Part shown: in pieces, positions 42,481 to 53,786 of the stretch
Layout of the letters: each line of letters opens with the position of its first letter
Position numbering within the stretch: the first letter of the stretch is position 1
Assembly (NCBI GenBank): GCA_033439795.1
Contig: JAUTDP010000008.1
Span: 3,100,001-3,164,000 of the forward strand
Direction of reading: 5' to 3'
Length of the DNA: 64,000 nt
From: Sordaria brevicollis
Taxonomy: Eukaryota; Ascomycota; Sordariomycetes; Sordariales; Sordariaceae
Notes under the pieces: generated by a model
The model's database searches: none
What the model was told of the DNA's origin: nothing
What the model saw: only the letters and a program-made list of their open reading frames with translations
Made by a program: the position numbers and the translations under genes

Positions 42481-45400
42481 ATGGATCTGGACCCTCGGGA
42501 AGACAGCCCAGGCGAAATGGATATCGACCGCCATGATGGCTCTGAGGATTCAGACAACGAGTCATTCAAGAGTGCCGTTGACGATCTCTCTGAAGACCTG
42601 GACAGTGAAGCGTCAACCCCTACTGCCCTAATCGCAAGGGCTTATCAAATCGAGATGTTTGAAGCAAGTCTCAAGAAGAACATTATCGTGGCTGTATGAC
42701 AACACCCAATTCTTCCTTTTGTGGTGATCTTGCCCCTTGTTGGCCCGGTTCTAACAGACAGATGGTTACAGATGGACACTGGCAGTGGCAAGACTCAAGT
42801 GTAAGTGGTCAGGATTTCTGGTAGCCGTTAATCACTCCGAGGTCTCGTTGCTAACATTGTACAAGTGCTGTGCTTCGCATAGCGAGGGAGCTTGAACAAA
42901 GTGACAAGGTTCGTCAATATCTTCCATGATGTTTCTTCCACTCATAGCTAATATGATGTTACAGCGAATATGGTTCCTGGCGCCAACGGTCGCTCTGGTC
43001 CGCCAGCAACACCGAGTTTTGCAATCACAACTACCAGCAGTCAAGATCATAACGCTGTGTGGCCACGATGGAGTGGACACCTGGTCTGAGAAGGCCGTAT
43101 GGGATGCCGTCCTGCTCAACGTCCGTCTCGTGGTGTCGACATATCAGGTCTTGTCGGATGCAAACGCCCACGGCTTCGTCCAGCTGGACTCCCTGAGCTT
43201 GATTGTCATTGACGAAGCACACAATTGTTCTGGAAGCCATCCAATTTCTCGACTGATGACTGAAGGTTACCTGCCTGAAAAGAAAGCTGGTCGACCAGTC
43301 CCGAGCATCCTAGGTCTCACGGCCAGCCCGCTAATGTCAAACAACCTCGATGATGTTGACAAGCTTGAGCAGGTCCTTGATGCAGTCTGTAGGACTCCTA
43401 CAAAACATCGAGAAGAGCTTATTGCTCATGTAAACCGCCCAGAAATGCGTCTTGTTTCATACGGCGATTCTGAGGATGCTGGTGTTGAGCCAGCACCAAC
43501 CCATCTCATGACAAGCTTTAGGGAAGCATACCACGGACTTGATATACGCAAGGACCCGGATGTTTTGTTCCTCAAGTCCCAACGTACGGAACGGGCTAGG
43601 GAAAAGCTTCGTCTCGCCATCACAAAAAAGGACACGCCCGCCCAAAGAGCGCTGAAAGATGTTTACAACAGGGCTGTCTCCGTGTGTGGCGAGCTTGGGC
43701 CATGGGCGGCAGACCATTACCTCTCAAGAGCAATCTCCCTTTTGTCGCAGCAGTCCCGATACATCGCTGAAGGGGCATTACAGTCTATTCGCATCCCGGC
43801 TGTTCCAGAAGTGCCCACTCAGCTGACTTCGAAAGTCCTGACCTTGCTGCAAATTCTGGCCTCCCATCAGCAAGACCCGGTAGGTATCGTCTTCGCCCAG
43901 CAGAGGGTAATGGTTGGCCTTCTGAAACATATCGTATCCACCCATCCGCTAACCAAGGACCGTTACCGCGTTGCTTCCATGACTGGAACTGCAACAATGC
44001 CGGGCCAGAGGAATTTCAAGGACATGACAAGTAAGGAAGATGCGGCATCCCTCGAAGGGTTCAGAGAAGGCCGATACAACTTACTTGTCGCGACGAGTGT
44101 CCTTGAGGAGGGCATCGATGTTCCCATCTGCAACCTCGTCATTTGCTTTGACGAACCACTCAACATCAAATCCTTTATTCAACGTCGTGGAAGAGCAAGA
44201 ATGGGTGCCTCTACGCTCTATCTCATGGTTCAAGATGCATCTGGTCAGTCCGCAACTGACTGGCGGGGTCTGGAACGGCAGATGAAGGAAAAATACGAGG
44301 ACGAAATGCGCCAGAATACAGAAGCCGAGTTGGTCGAGGATTCAAGGGTTGTTGGTTATCCAGTTCTTGAAAACGAAAAGACCGGTGCTCGCCTGACCTT
44401 GTTCGATGCCAGATCCCATCTTCATCACTTCTGCGCAAAGGCATCGTCAAGGACCCGACATCTCCAGAACGAACCATACTTCATCATTCGTAAAGTCTAT
44501 CCAGACCCAACTTCATCCAATCAACGGCCGTTGCTTAAAGCAACCGTCCATCTCCCAGGATCTATCTCCGCAGGTTTACGTCGCCACGAGAGTCTCTGGA
44601 CTTGGACAACGGAAAAGTTTGCGATCAGGGATGCCTCATTCCAGGCATACAAAGCTCTTTATGAGGCCGGACTAGTCAATGACCATTTGCTGCCTCTGAA
44701 GGCATCCGACTTCTTCGCCGACGTTGGGCATGACCTGGGTAACATTCTGGTGCGGTCGCAACTCGACCCGTGGCCGGAGATAGTTCATACCTGGCAAGAT
44801 GGTTCGTTTTTGTACAGTCGTCGCCTTACAGTGCTGGTTCCAGGCGCGGAAGAACCTCTCGAGTTCCAACTGATACTGCCCGTGCCGGTGCCTTACATGG
44901 CGCCTCTCAAACTGTGGTGGAATTCCACTTCTGCTTTGACGTTCATCACCGATCGAGAGATGCGCGAGTTTCGCAGAGAGGAAATGACCGATGACGGGCT
45001 GAGTCTAGATCATTCTTTCCCCTTACTCGCCATGGCTTTTCAGCACAGATTTCCGCTTACGGGCAGAGAGTATCCGATTCGCCTCGTATCAACCCAAAGG
45101 AAACTTGATGTTCAAGACATTGCAGCTCGCGAGTTTGACCCTCAATTATTCGCAAGCCTGCCTCAGCCTCCTTTGGTGAGGAACGTTCTAACTAAAGTGC
45201 CTTACTTTGTCACCGAGGTCCTGTCGTCCAAGCCACCAGCTGAGCTCGTACTCAACCCAGGATCAGATTATGCAGACCTTCCAGAGAACGTTCCATACGT
45301 GGCTTACAAGTCCCTCGGAAAAGCCGTGGGTCAGCTTGTCCCGCCTAGTGCAGATCATGAGCCTGGCAATTGGACTCCAAGAAACGGGAAGCTGTACCAA

Positions 45401-47346
45401 AAGGTCGTTCCTTCCACAGCTCTTCGAATGGATGACTTCCCAGCCGTGTTTGCCCAGGTGGGTGCAGTCATGCCAGCTTTGACAAGGGCCGTGGAGACGA
45501 GCCTAGTAGCCGCAGACCTGATACACAATCGTCTGGGTAGTCTGGAAATCGATGACGTGCCTCTTATTGTTACCGCCATCACCAGCCCTGGGCCGGTCGC
45601 GACCAACTACGAAAGACTGGAGTTTATCGGCGACACAATCTTGAAGTTCTGTGCCTGCCTCACTGCTTCCGCAATATGTAAGTTCCCCGTACAAGATTAC
45701 TGATGGCAGATACTCATCGCACTATAGTTCCTACCTACCATGAAAGGCTGCTCTCACAATGGAAAGACAGTCTTGTGAACAACGTTCGACTTTGTAAGGC
45801 GTCGATTGATTTTGGCCTTGACGAGTACATTATCAAACATGTGGCCTCCAAGAAGTGGCGGCCCAAATTCGTCGAGGATTATCTGGAAGAAATGAAGTCT
45901 CCAAAACCGGCAGAAACCCGTGAAATGGGCTCCAAGATGGTAGCCGATATTGTCGAATCCCTTATCGGTGCCGCATACACGTACGGGGACATGCCGAAGG
46001 CACTTCAGTGCATCGCTCTCCTTGTTCCTACTGCGAAGTCTAGCAACTTCAAGTGGCAGGAGGTCGCACTGAGCCGTGAGCAGCTTTTCAACCTTGCTCC
46101 CGACAATGCCATCCTTTTCGAGCATTTGCAGCCTCTGGAGACGGCCATGGGTTACACTTTCACAAAGAAGTCACTCCTCATAGAGGCCATGACGCACCCG
46201 TCCTGCTCAGGTCTCTCCAACAATGATTCCTGCTACGAACGTCTCGAGTTCCTCGGCGATTCCATTCTCGACGTTATCGTCGTCAAGCGTCTCATGGCCG
46301 AGACGGGTCCCAACGAGCTGGCACACTACCAAATGCATGAGTATCTCTCCTCCGTCGTCACCGCCGACATCATGGCGTTCCTCAGCATGGAGTGGATCAT
46401 CAAGCAGACGGAAAGCCATACCATCGACCCTGCCAAACTGGAAGACATGGACCTCCATGCAAATTCCAGAAAGTCCAAAATAACCCCGGCCAATCTAATC
46501 AGCACCAAGGAGGACTGGCCCTTCTGGCGTTTCATGCGCCACAACTCGAACCACGTCGCCTCCGCCCAAGAAAAGACCTCCAAACGCCACCTCGCCCTCC
46601 GCAACGACATCCTCGCCGCCATCTGGCACGAGAACCGGATGCCCTGGGCTTTACTCGCGCGCATGGGCCCCGCAAAGTTCTACTCGGACATCGTCGAGTC
46701 GCTGATCGGCGCCGTCTTTATCGACTCCGGAGAATGGGACGCCTGCATCCAAGTCCTTACCAATATGGGCCTCCTGCCTTTATTGGATCACTTCCTCAAG
46801 ACCAAGGCGCACGTGCTCCATCCCAACGTCGAATTGGGAATCCTGGCGCCGCCGAATAAGCGCGAGACAAGAACCGAGTTTGTGATTATTTCTAATAAGA
46901 GAGGTGTCATTGGCCAGGGAACGGAGTTTAAGGATGAGAGGGGTGCTGTTGATGATGGGCTTGTGGGTGTACCAACGGAAGGAGAGGAGGGAGAGAAGCC
47001 ACCGTATGATGATGGTGACGTTTCACTCGAGAATGAAGTGTTTTCGTGCAAGCTTTTTGTGGGAGGGAGGCAGGTGGCGGATGTGGAAGGGGCGGCGACG
47101 AAGGAGGAGGCGAGGGTGAGGGCGGCGGAGATTGCGGTTGCTTTGTTGAAGAAGGAGAGGAAGGTGATGGAGGAGATGGAGGCTGGGAAGAAGGCTGCGG
47201 ATGTTGCCGTTGGTAATGCTGCTGCTGATGGTGATGGGGATAACGGCGACGAAGATGGCGAGGAGGAAGAGTGGCAAGAGGTTGAAGCCGATGTTAACGA
47301 CAACGGTCATGATCACGATGCGGATGGGGATACCGTCATGAACTAG
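42481..47346 (+). CDS. dcl-2: Dicer-like protein 2 (DCL-2), RNA-silencing ribonuclease
   Basis: Five exons (42481-42693, 42772-42800, 42866-42908, 42965-45677, 45728-47346) give 1538 aa, near the size known for N. crassa DCL-2. An acidic N-tail is followed by the DExH helicase: MDTGSGKT (72-79), DEAH (178-181), QRRGRAR (about 501-507). A dicer-dimerisation domain starts near 571. Two RNase III domains have catalytic ERLEFIGD (about 978-985) with ADIVESLIGAAY, and ERLEFLGD (about 1170-1177) with SDIVESLIGAVF. A weak dsRBD-like fold lies at about 1437-1475, then a Glu/Asp-rich tail. AYQIEMFEASLKKNIIVAMD is DCL2-type rather than DCL1-type. It cuts dsRNA into small interfering RNAs for quelling and antiviral or transposon silencing. 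No PAZ domain is evident. Confidence 0.95.
42694..42771 (+). other. Intron 1 of dcl-2
   Basis: GTATGA donor, CTAAC branch site, TTACAG acceptor, phase 0, joining IIVA to MDTGSGKT. Confidence 0.9.
42801..42865 (+). other. Intron 2 of dcl-2
   Basis: GTAAGT donor, GCTAAC branch site, ACAAG acceptor, phase 2. It follows a 29-nt mini-exon that holds the Walker A lysine. Confidence 0.9.
42909..42964 (+). other. Intron 3 of dcl-2
   Basis: GTTCGT donor, TTACAG acceptor, 56 nt, phase 0, after a 43-nt exon. Confidence 0.85.
45678..45727 (+). other. Intron 4 of dcl-2
   Basis: GTAAGT donor, TTACTGATG branch region, TATAG acceptor, 50 nt, phase 1. It lies inside the first RNase III domain. Confidence 0.85.
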
Positions 47347-48148
47347 AAGTTTTATAGATGGATCTTTGATTTGGTCGGTTTTGGGAAGAGTACGAAAGGG
47401 ATGGGTTAGGTTCAGGGGTTGAGGTTGTTTAGGCGGATCTCGTTATGGTATGGTAAGCAGGTTTCGATGTAGCGATGCGTGTGGATATCTCTGTAGCGTT
47501 TCTTCGGAAAATCTGTATCTGGAAAAGTCTCTGGATAGAGGACGCCTTGGTCAGTGATTTAAGTTGCACCTGGTTTCTTGTGGAATGAATCTATGGAAAA
47601 GCATATTGGTTAAATCATTGACATTTACGTAGATGGCAGTTCATAGTTAGTGAGCAGAATATGTTACTTGGAAGAGATAAATCTGGGGCCAGATATACAA
47701 GGATCAAATAATACCTTCCTATATATACCTTGATCGTAGCAAGACATCTAGGTAAGCAACATAAAACCAACGGCTCGACGTGGTAGCATTTTGTAGCCGC
47801 TGGTTAGGACATAAGTGAAACCGATTCAGGAATACAGTTTAGACATGTAATATCCTTTGATTAGACTTGTACCTCGACTTTCCCTGACAGACACCCACAA
47901 CATATTACATAGCAACATGAACTAAGAAGCTCAAGATGATAGCAATTGAATACGTCTTCCCTTCCTTCCTCCCACGACATAACATATGATGAACTAACCT
48001 AACACGATGACACCTAACTGTGGACAAATAAATAGACATACCGTACTCCTTTAACTACCTTATACCATCCACATCATATCATATCAAATCACCCACACCC
48101 ACACTCACGTCATACACACCACCTCCACAGTGACCCCCTCAGACCTAC
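47347..48148. other. Convergent intergenic region between dcl-2 and rfc1
   Basis: 3' flanks of both genes, moderately AT-rich, no gene. Overlapping 3' UTRs are possible because the stops are only about 800 nt apart. Confidence 0.5.
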
Positions 48149-51100
48149 TCACTTCTTCTTAGCCGGCCTCCCCCTTCCCTTCGCAGCCGGCTTTTTCACT
48201 TCTTCATCGTCATCATCCTCATCCTTGGCAGCCTTCTTCTTCCCCGCCGCAGCCTTTTTCGCAGGCGCCTTCTTGGCCTTGGGCTGCTTGATGTACTTAT
48301 CCTTTGTGATATCCACGTCATCTTCCTCATCTACATCACCGGCATCTTCAAGGGCGGCGCCCTCGTCGAAGTCTTCTTCGATTGCTTCTTCGAGGTCGGG
48401 AACGTCCTTTGAGAGCTTCTTGGGGGCGAGGACAGAGCTGGCTTTGATGAAGGGGACGGGGTGAGAGGCTGCGTTGTAACTGTTGGAGTTATGTTAGTGA
48501 CTTGTAAAGAAACAAGAATGGTGGGGAGGGATACGTACAGCCTCGTAAAAGCAGCCTTAGTCTGCGACTCAATATTCACCTTCTCCTCCGCCATATGCCC
48601 CAATCCCAACTCCTTAATCGAGTCAAAGTCCTCTCTCGTGAGATAATAACTATCCATCAGATCGATAACTTCCGGCACACATTCCTTGCCCTCGACCTCG
48701 AGACGCTTGACCATCTTATCCCACAACACGGGCATGTACTGCTGGCGAACCTCTTGAGCATCGCCCGACGACTTGAGACGCATGTGCGCGTGAATTTCGC
48801 GGTTGAACCGGTTGAGCTTGCCGTACTTGCTGTTGTTACCCAACCAGGAAGTGAACTGCGCCTGGCCGCCGAATTGGCCCGCGATTAAACTTGAGGGGCG
48901 GACGGTACTGAAGACGGCGTGCGTGGGCATCAGACTCCATTGTTGCTGGGGGCCGTGGATCATGCGGTCGACGAGGTCGCCGTCGCTGATGCTTTCGGCG
49001 GCTTGGTCGACGAGTTCGAGGTACTTGAGGTTTTGTTCCCTGGGCGTGTAGCCCTTTTGATTCAGGGCCATGGGTCGCGAACGGAGGTAGTTTTCTTGGA
49101 TCATGAGGTAGGAGAACTCGTGGTCGTTGAAGTAGAGCTCGACCTTGTCATTCAGGGTTGCTGTGCTGGAAGGGGCGAACATGCCACCGCCGATCAGCTT
49201 CTGGCAGATGTCCCAAGGCTTGAGGATGACGTGCTTCTCCCATGCCTTGCTCATCTGCTTGCTTTGGTCGAAGTCCATGGTGGTCTGGTCGAGCTTCGCT
49301 GTTGAAATCATGTTGATGATCTGACGGATATCCTTACCGCTGCCTTCGATAAGAGCATTGACTACCGGTGGCGGGATCTTGAGGCCTTCTCTGTGGCAGA
49401 TGGTCATGATACGGGAGCGGATCTGGTCGACCGTGGGACGCTGGAACTTGATATCGAAAGCCACATGGTCGAAAGGCTTCATCTTGGGCAACCTGCGCTC
49501 GTTGCAAATCAAGATGAGCGGCACCTCGGTCTTCCTGCAAAATTTGGCAAGAGCACCAACACCACCACGATCACCAGCAGACATGCCGTCAACCTCGTCC
49601 ATGACAAGGACGATCTTCTTCTTGGCAGCATCAACCTGCTTGCCGTCTCCAGCAAAGAAACCCAGAAGAGATGTGTTGGTCATGACATCGCTGACACCGT
49701 TCTCCACAAGCTTCTTGCTGCGAGTGTCACTGGCGTTGCTCTCGATCACATCGTAGCCCTCCAGCTTAGCAGCAAGATGGGCTGCAGTCGTCTTGCCGAT
49801 ACCAGGGGGACCAGAGATGATGATTGCGCGGAATCCGCCCGAACCATCGGCGCCTCTCTTCTGGAAGTCGTATTTCCTCGACTTAGGCCAGTTCTTGAGC
49901 CAGTTCTGAATCTTCTCCACGTTGGCCTTGTTGCCGCAAATCTGGTTCAACGTCGTAGGGGCATACTTTGTCGTCCAAAGCTGAGACAATTGCTTGGGCG
50001 GAGCAGGGGCAGGAGCAGAAACACCGCGAGCGGCAGCAGCCCTCTTGGCCTCTTTCTCAGCTTCCAGTTTCCGGGCTTTCTCTTCGCGATCCAGTTTCTC
50101 GGCTTCTTCCCGGATCTTCTTCTCTTCCTCCTCCCGCTTCTGCTTGGCCTTCTCCGCCCCTTTTCCGGTGCCACCGCCGGCAGGCATAGTCTTGATAAGG
50201 TAAAACAGGCCTTCCTCGTCGATGGTCTTGATACCGTGCTCCTTGATCTTCCTCAGCTTGCTCGGTCCGGCATCGTCACCAAGAACAACAAAGTCGGTTT
50301 TGCTGGACGGCGCTCCCGTGACCTTGCCACCATAGCGTTTGACGAGTGCTTGGGCGTCCTCACGCGCGATAGTCTTGAGCAGTCCGGTGAAAACGAATGT
50401 CTTGCCCGCAAGACAATCGATCTCGCCCTCAGGAATCTCGACAGTTCCCGCCATGGGTGGTGGGCCCGCATTTCCACCTCCTGGCCCCTTGTTCTTCCAG
50501 TCGAACTTGAAGTTGGGATCCTTCGGAGGAGCATCTGGTGCTTCGACCGTTGGGATATTGTCGAGAATTTTCTTGACCTCTTCGGGTTCGTCAGGCCCAG
50601 TATCCTTCTTTGCTCTTGGCGCACGGGGTTTGGCGGGGGCTTTCTTTGCTGGCTTGACGTCCTCCTCCTCTTCGTCTTCCTCGTCGCTTATGACAACCGG
50701 CGATTTCCGTTTCGTTCCCGTAGTCGTCGTGGCTTTTTTCGTCGTCTTGCTGGATACAACCTTCACATCTTCGTCGTCGGAATCGACTGCGGCTGTCTTT
50801 TTGGCGCGCGACGCAATACGCTTGGGCTTGGGAAGGAGCTCGTCGTCACTGTCCTCCTCCTCATAATCATCGTCCTTTTTCCTCTTGTTGCCGCCCCGGA
50901 CTTCAGCCGCAAAGATGTCATCGCCCGCATCGTCATCATCGTCCATATAGGCATCACCGTCCTCGTCCCTGTCGTACTTCTTGTAGGTTGTCGTGGGCTT
51001 CTTCGCGGTCGAGGTCTTCGTGGTCTTGGGAGGTTCTGGGGCCTTGGCAGCTGGGGTAGCCTTCTTCCGGGGGCTTGATCGAGTCGCAACCTTGGGTTCT

Positions 51101-51592
51101 TCCGGCTCGGGTTTTGCTGGTGTTTTTTTCGGTGTTGATGTGGACGAAGCAGCTGCCTTGGTTTTCGCGGTTCCAAAGTACTTGGCAGCATCAGTTTCAA
51201 CTCCTTTTACGGGTTCCCTACAGTTCCTGTCAGCTTGCCTACCATGAAATTAAATTGAGACCTTTATGGAGTACTCACGCTGCCTTCTTCTTTGGTGCGG
51301 CCTTGGTTGGCTTCTTGACCCTATCAAGGTTGATTAGATGCGATTTCTAAACCTGGAAGGCCTTCAATGCGCTTACTCTACGACTTCGTCATCATCGCTA
51401 TCCTCAACAACCGTCTTTCTCGGTCCTGTAGCCAGAATTTTAGTATGTTGATGAGCTCCTGATATCCATCCATAGTTCAAACTTACTGCCCCGAGGCTTC
51501 TTCTCTTCTTCCTTCTTGGGTGCTGGCGCTGCAGGCTTAGCTGGTGCCGCGCCGCCCTTTGGGCCAAAAAATGAGCGAATGTCGGCAGGCAT
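48149..51592 (-). CDS. rfc1: Replication factor C subunit 1 (RFC1, large clamp-loader subunit)
   Basis: Five exons (51487-51592, 51377-51425, 51279-51320, 48539-51217, 48149-48479) give 1068 aa. The protein opens MPADIRSFFGPKGG, a PIP-box-like I..FF motif at the very N-terminus. A long Lys/Glu/Ala-rich tail leads to a BRCT domain at about 328-411 (CLAGKTFVFTGLLKTIARED...). A charged coiled-coil linker follows, then the AAA+ module with Walker A GPPGIGKT (535-542) and Walker B VLVMDEVDG (about 602-610). The RFC1 C-terminal domain includes WSLMPTHAVFSTVRPSSLIAG. The end is Lys/Asp-rich (KKPAAKGRGRPAKKK, nuclear localisation-like). RFC loads PCNA at primer ends. RFC5, another subunit, is encoded 2.2 kb upstream on the other strand. 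Confidence 0.95.
48480..48538 (-). other. Last intron of rfc1
   Basis: GTACGT donor, ACTAAC branch site, AACAG acceptor, phase 2. It joins FTRL to YNAASHPVPF and opens the acidic C-terminal tail. Confidence 0.88.
51218..51278 (-). other. Intron 3 of rfc1
   Basis: GTGAGT donor, GCTGAC branch site, CTGTAG acceptor, phase 2. Confidence 0.85.
51321..51376 (-). other. Intron 2 of rfc1
   Basis: GTAAGC donor, CTAAT branch-like site, TGATAG acceptor, phase 2. Confidence 0.8.
51426..51486 (-). other. Intron 1 of rfc1
   Basis: GTAAGT donor, ACTAAA branch-like site, CTACAG acceptor, phase 1. Confidence 0.8.
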
Positions 51593-52319
51593 AATGTAAT
51601 TTTCTGATGAGAGGCTGAATGAACAAAATGGAGATGGAATCGTCAAAAACGTTGGGAGATGCGGGAATCAGATGACAACAATGGGCATCTTATAGCACAG
51701 CACACTGGTGATGATGAACTGGCGGAGTTGAGAAGTTCAAGTTTTCGGTTGGGTAACGTTGTCCAGGCAGCCGTCCTTCTGCCTAACAATTATCGTTGAA
51801 TAAGAGACCTAGAAAGGTAAAGAGCTAGCTGGTAAACTCTTGGTCCCTTGTTAGGAAGGAAGTAGCAATTGAATAAGTGAGACGCGAATGGGAAATGGAT
51901 GACGCGAGTCCCGTGTCTGCTCCCCCTGTCGCGACGGGTGGGGATGTGTTGTACAAGAATTGGGCTCCTCGCTGCCTAAAGCTACCCTGGTGCTGCTAAG
52001 TTTCTTGTGGGGAGCTTAATTGAATTCCGTCGCAAGCTCTTCCCAACCGCTGTGCCCGGCAAATTCCCGGCCGGCAGCGACACTTTTTGGTGGGTCACAA
52101 TTTTTGGAAAGCCGTCCGTGCCCCCGTCTGCGCCCGCAGCACTGCACCCTTCGCAGTTGGTCGCTCTGCCCGGTCCCCGTCTCTGTGCGCGCTGCTTCGG
52201 GGAATCCGTATCAATCGTCGTCGGCGACCGGCATCCAATTGGACCCTCCTCTCCGTCCTCCGTCCTCCGTCCACCACCACTTGTCCCCGGTCCGGCCCAC
52301 CCGCAAACCTCCCAACACA
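51593..52319. other. Divergent promoter region rfc1 / mitochondrial L16
   Basis: About 730 nt between divergent start codons. The part next to the ribosomal gene is strongly C-rich on the plus strand. No gene. Confidence 0.55.
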
Positions 52320-53229
52320 ATGAAGCACAACGCCTCCTCAGCGCTCCTCAGCGCCTTCCAGGGCCTCAGGATATCTTCCTCCTCGGCGACTCCCCTCCGC
52401 GCCGCCTCGCTTGCGACCTCCGCCGTCCGCCGCCCGATTGCGCCCACCCCCGTCTCCGTCGCCTCCCATGTCCGCCTATTCTCCGCGACCGCCGTCCAGG
52501 CCGGCTCGTGGCTCGAGCCCAACCTCAACAGAAAGAACAAGATGATGAAGGGAAGACCCAGAGTGCCGACCGGCGGTTCGACCAAGGGAACAACAGTGGT
52601 TTGGGGAGAGTACGGCCTGCGCATGCGCGACCACCACCGCAGAATCAGCGCCCAGCAACTCAAGCTCGCCGAGGACACCATCAAGCAGAGGTTACGTGGT
52701 CAGAAGTACCGTCTGTACAAGCGCGTTGCTTGTAACGTCGGTGTCTACGTGTCCGGTAACGAGGTGAGCAAGCAACTGGAAGAACCCGGGGAATGTCGGA
52801 TGGAACACCGACGGTTAGGGACAAGATGCTCACATGCATGATTTTCTGGTATAGATGCGTATGGGTAAGGGTAAGGGTTCTTTCGACCACTGGGCGGCCA
52901 GAGTTGCCATCAACCAGATCCTCTTTGAGATCAAGGGACAGGTGCACGAGCAGGTCATCCGTGATGCCTTCCGTCTGGCCGGCAACAAGCTTCCAGGTAA
53001 TACTATAACGGCGCATGCTGGCCCATGATCTTTCGAGAGGAGTGAAATACTGACAAAAGTTGCAGGTCTGTATGAGTTTGTAAAGAAGGGTGACCCACCA
53101 GTGGTTGGTATCACCAAGTTGGAGAACGGTCTCACAGTGGAGGACCTCAAGAACCCAAGGAAGAAGCAGGTTCTGCCACCAGCGATCACCCAGAGTGCTG
53201 CTGCGAGCACACAAGCTCCTCCTTCGTAG
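52320..53229 (+). CDS. mrpl16: Mitochondrial large-subunit ribosomal protein uL16m (MRPL16)
   Basis: Three exons (52320-52763, 52855-52996, 53066-53229) give 249 aa. An N-terminal Ser/Arg/Ala-rich presequence ([20 protein letters not shown]) targets mitochondria. The uL16 core follows: [34 protein letters not shown], then after splicing [17 protein letters not shown] and [24 protein letters not shown]. The GKGKGS loop is the family's conserved segment near the tRNA-binding region. The C-terminal extension (about 45 residues) is typical of fungal L16. Bidirectional arrangement with rfc1. Confidence 0.93.
52764..52854 (+). other. Intron 1 of mrpl16
   Basis: GTGAGC donor, GGTATAG acceptor, phase 0, joining SGNE to MRMGKGKG. 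Confidence 0.85.
52997..53065 (+). other. Intron 2 of mrpl16
   Basis: GTAATA donor, CTGAC branch site, TTGCAG acceptor, phase 1. Confidence 0.88.
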
Positions 53230-53786
53230 AGGTGGAGAAAGACTATGAGCCTATTCTAATTGTAACATTATGTAGAACAACAGAAAGGCCAATGAGCAAA
53301 AGAGCGTTGCCGTGGCCATTTGATGATTACGATGACAAAGGATGGGGACCACCAGCAGGGCGCGATGCTTTGGGATGTTGAGACTAGAATCTATGGAGTG
53401 AAAATGTGAATGTTGGCTCGACTCATATTGGTCTGCCTGGATGGGTGAGGTACCCAAGGACTCTGAGAAATGGTCGTATAATTGACCAAGGCCAGAAAAC
53501 AACGCATCAAAGCCTTTGATACCATCATGATCCACGGAGTATTCAGTTTTCCAATCAGATGCTCATAAACTCAAGACAAGTCACGATAGCTGCCTAGCGA
53601 AATGGTGAAATCGGGCAACGGTCTGCCTGTATAAGCGGGCGATATGGTCCGTGCGGCCCTCCCCTGTCGTCTGTTAATTGATTTTCTGGACGGCGCGTCA
53701 CCTCAACGCGTCTCCCGAGCATCTCCAATTCAGCATTTCTTTCCTTCGTCATCCATTCTATCTCTGCACAACCACACTTCAACAAG
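53230..53786. other. Intergenic region, mrpl16 3' flank and rfc5 promoter
   Basis: About 560 nt, no gene; short C/T-rich leader before the rfc5 ATG. Confidence 0.5.

Noticed and set aside
42481..47346. DCL-1 identity for the dicer gene
   Set aside because: The helicase start (YQIEMFEASLKKNIIVAMDTG), absence of a PAZ segment and length near 1538 aa fit DCL-2 better.
49393..51078. 561-codon open frame on the plus strand
   Set aside because: Antisense shadow of rfc1; no domain, and the opposite strand has clear BRCT and AAA+ motifs with spliced exons.
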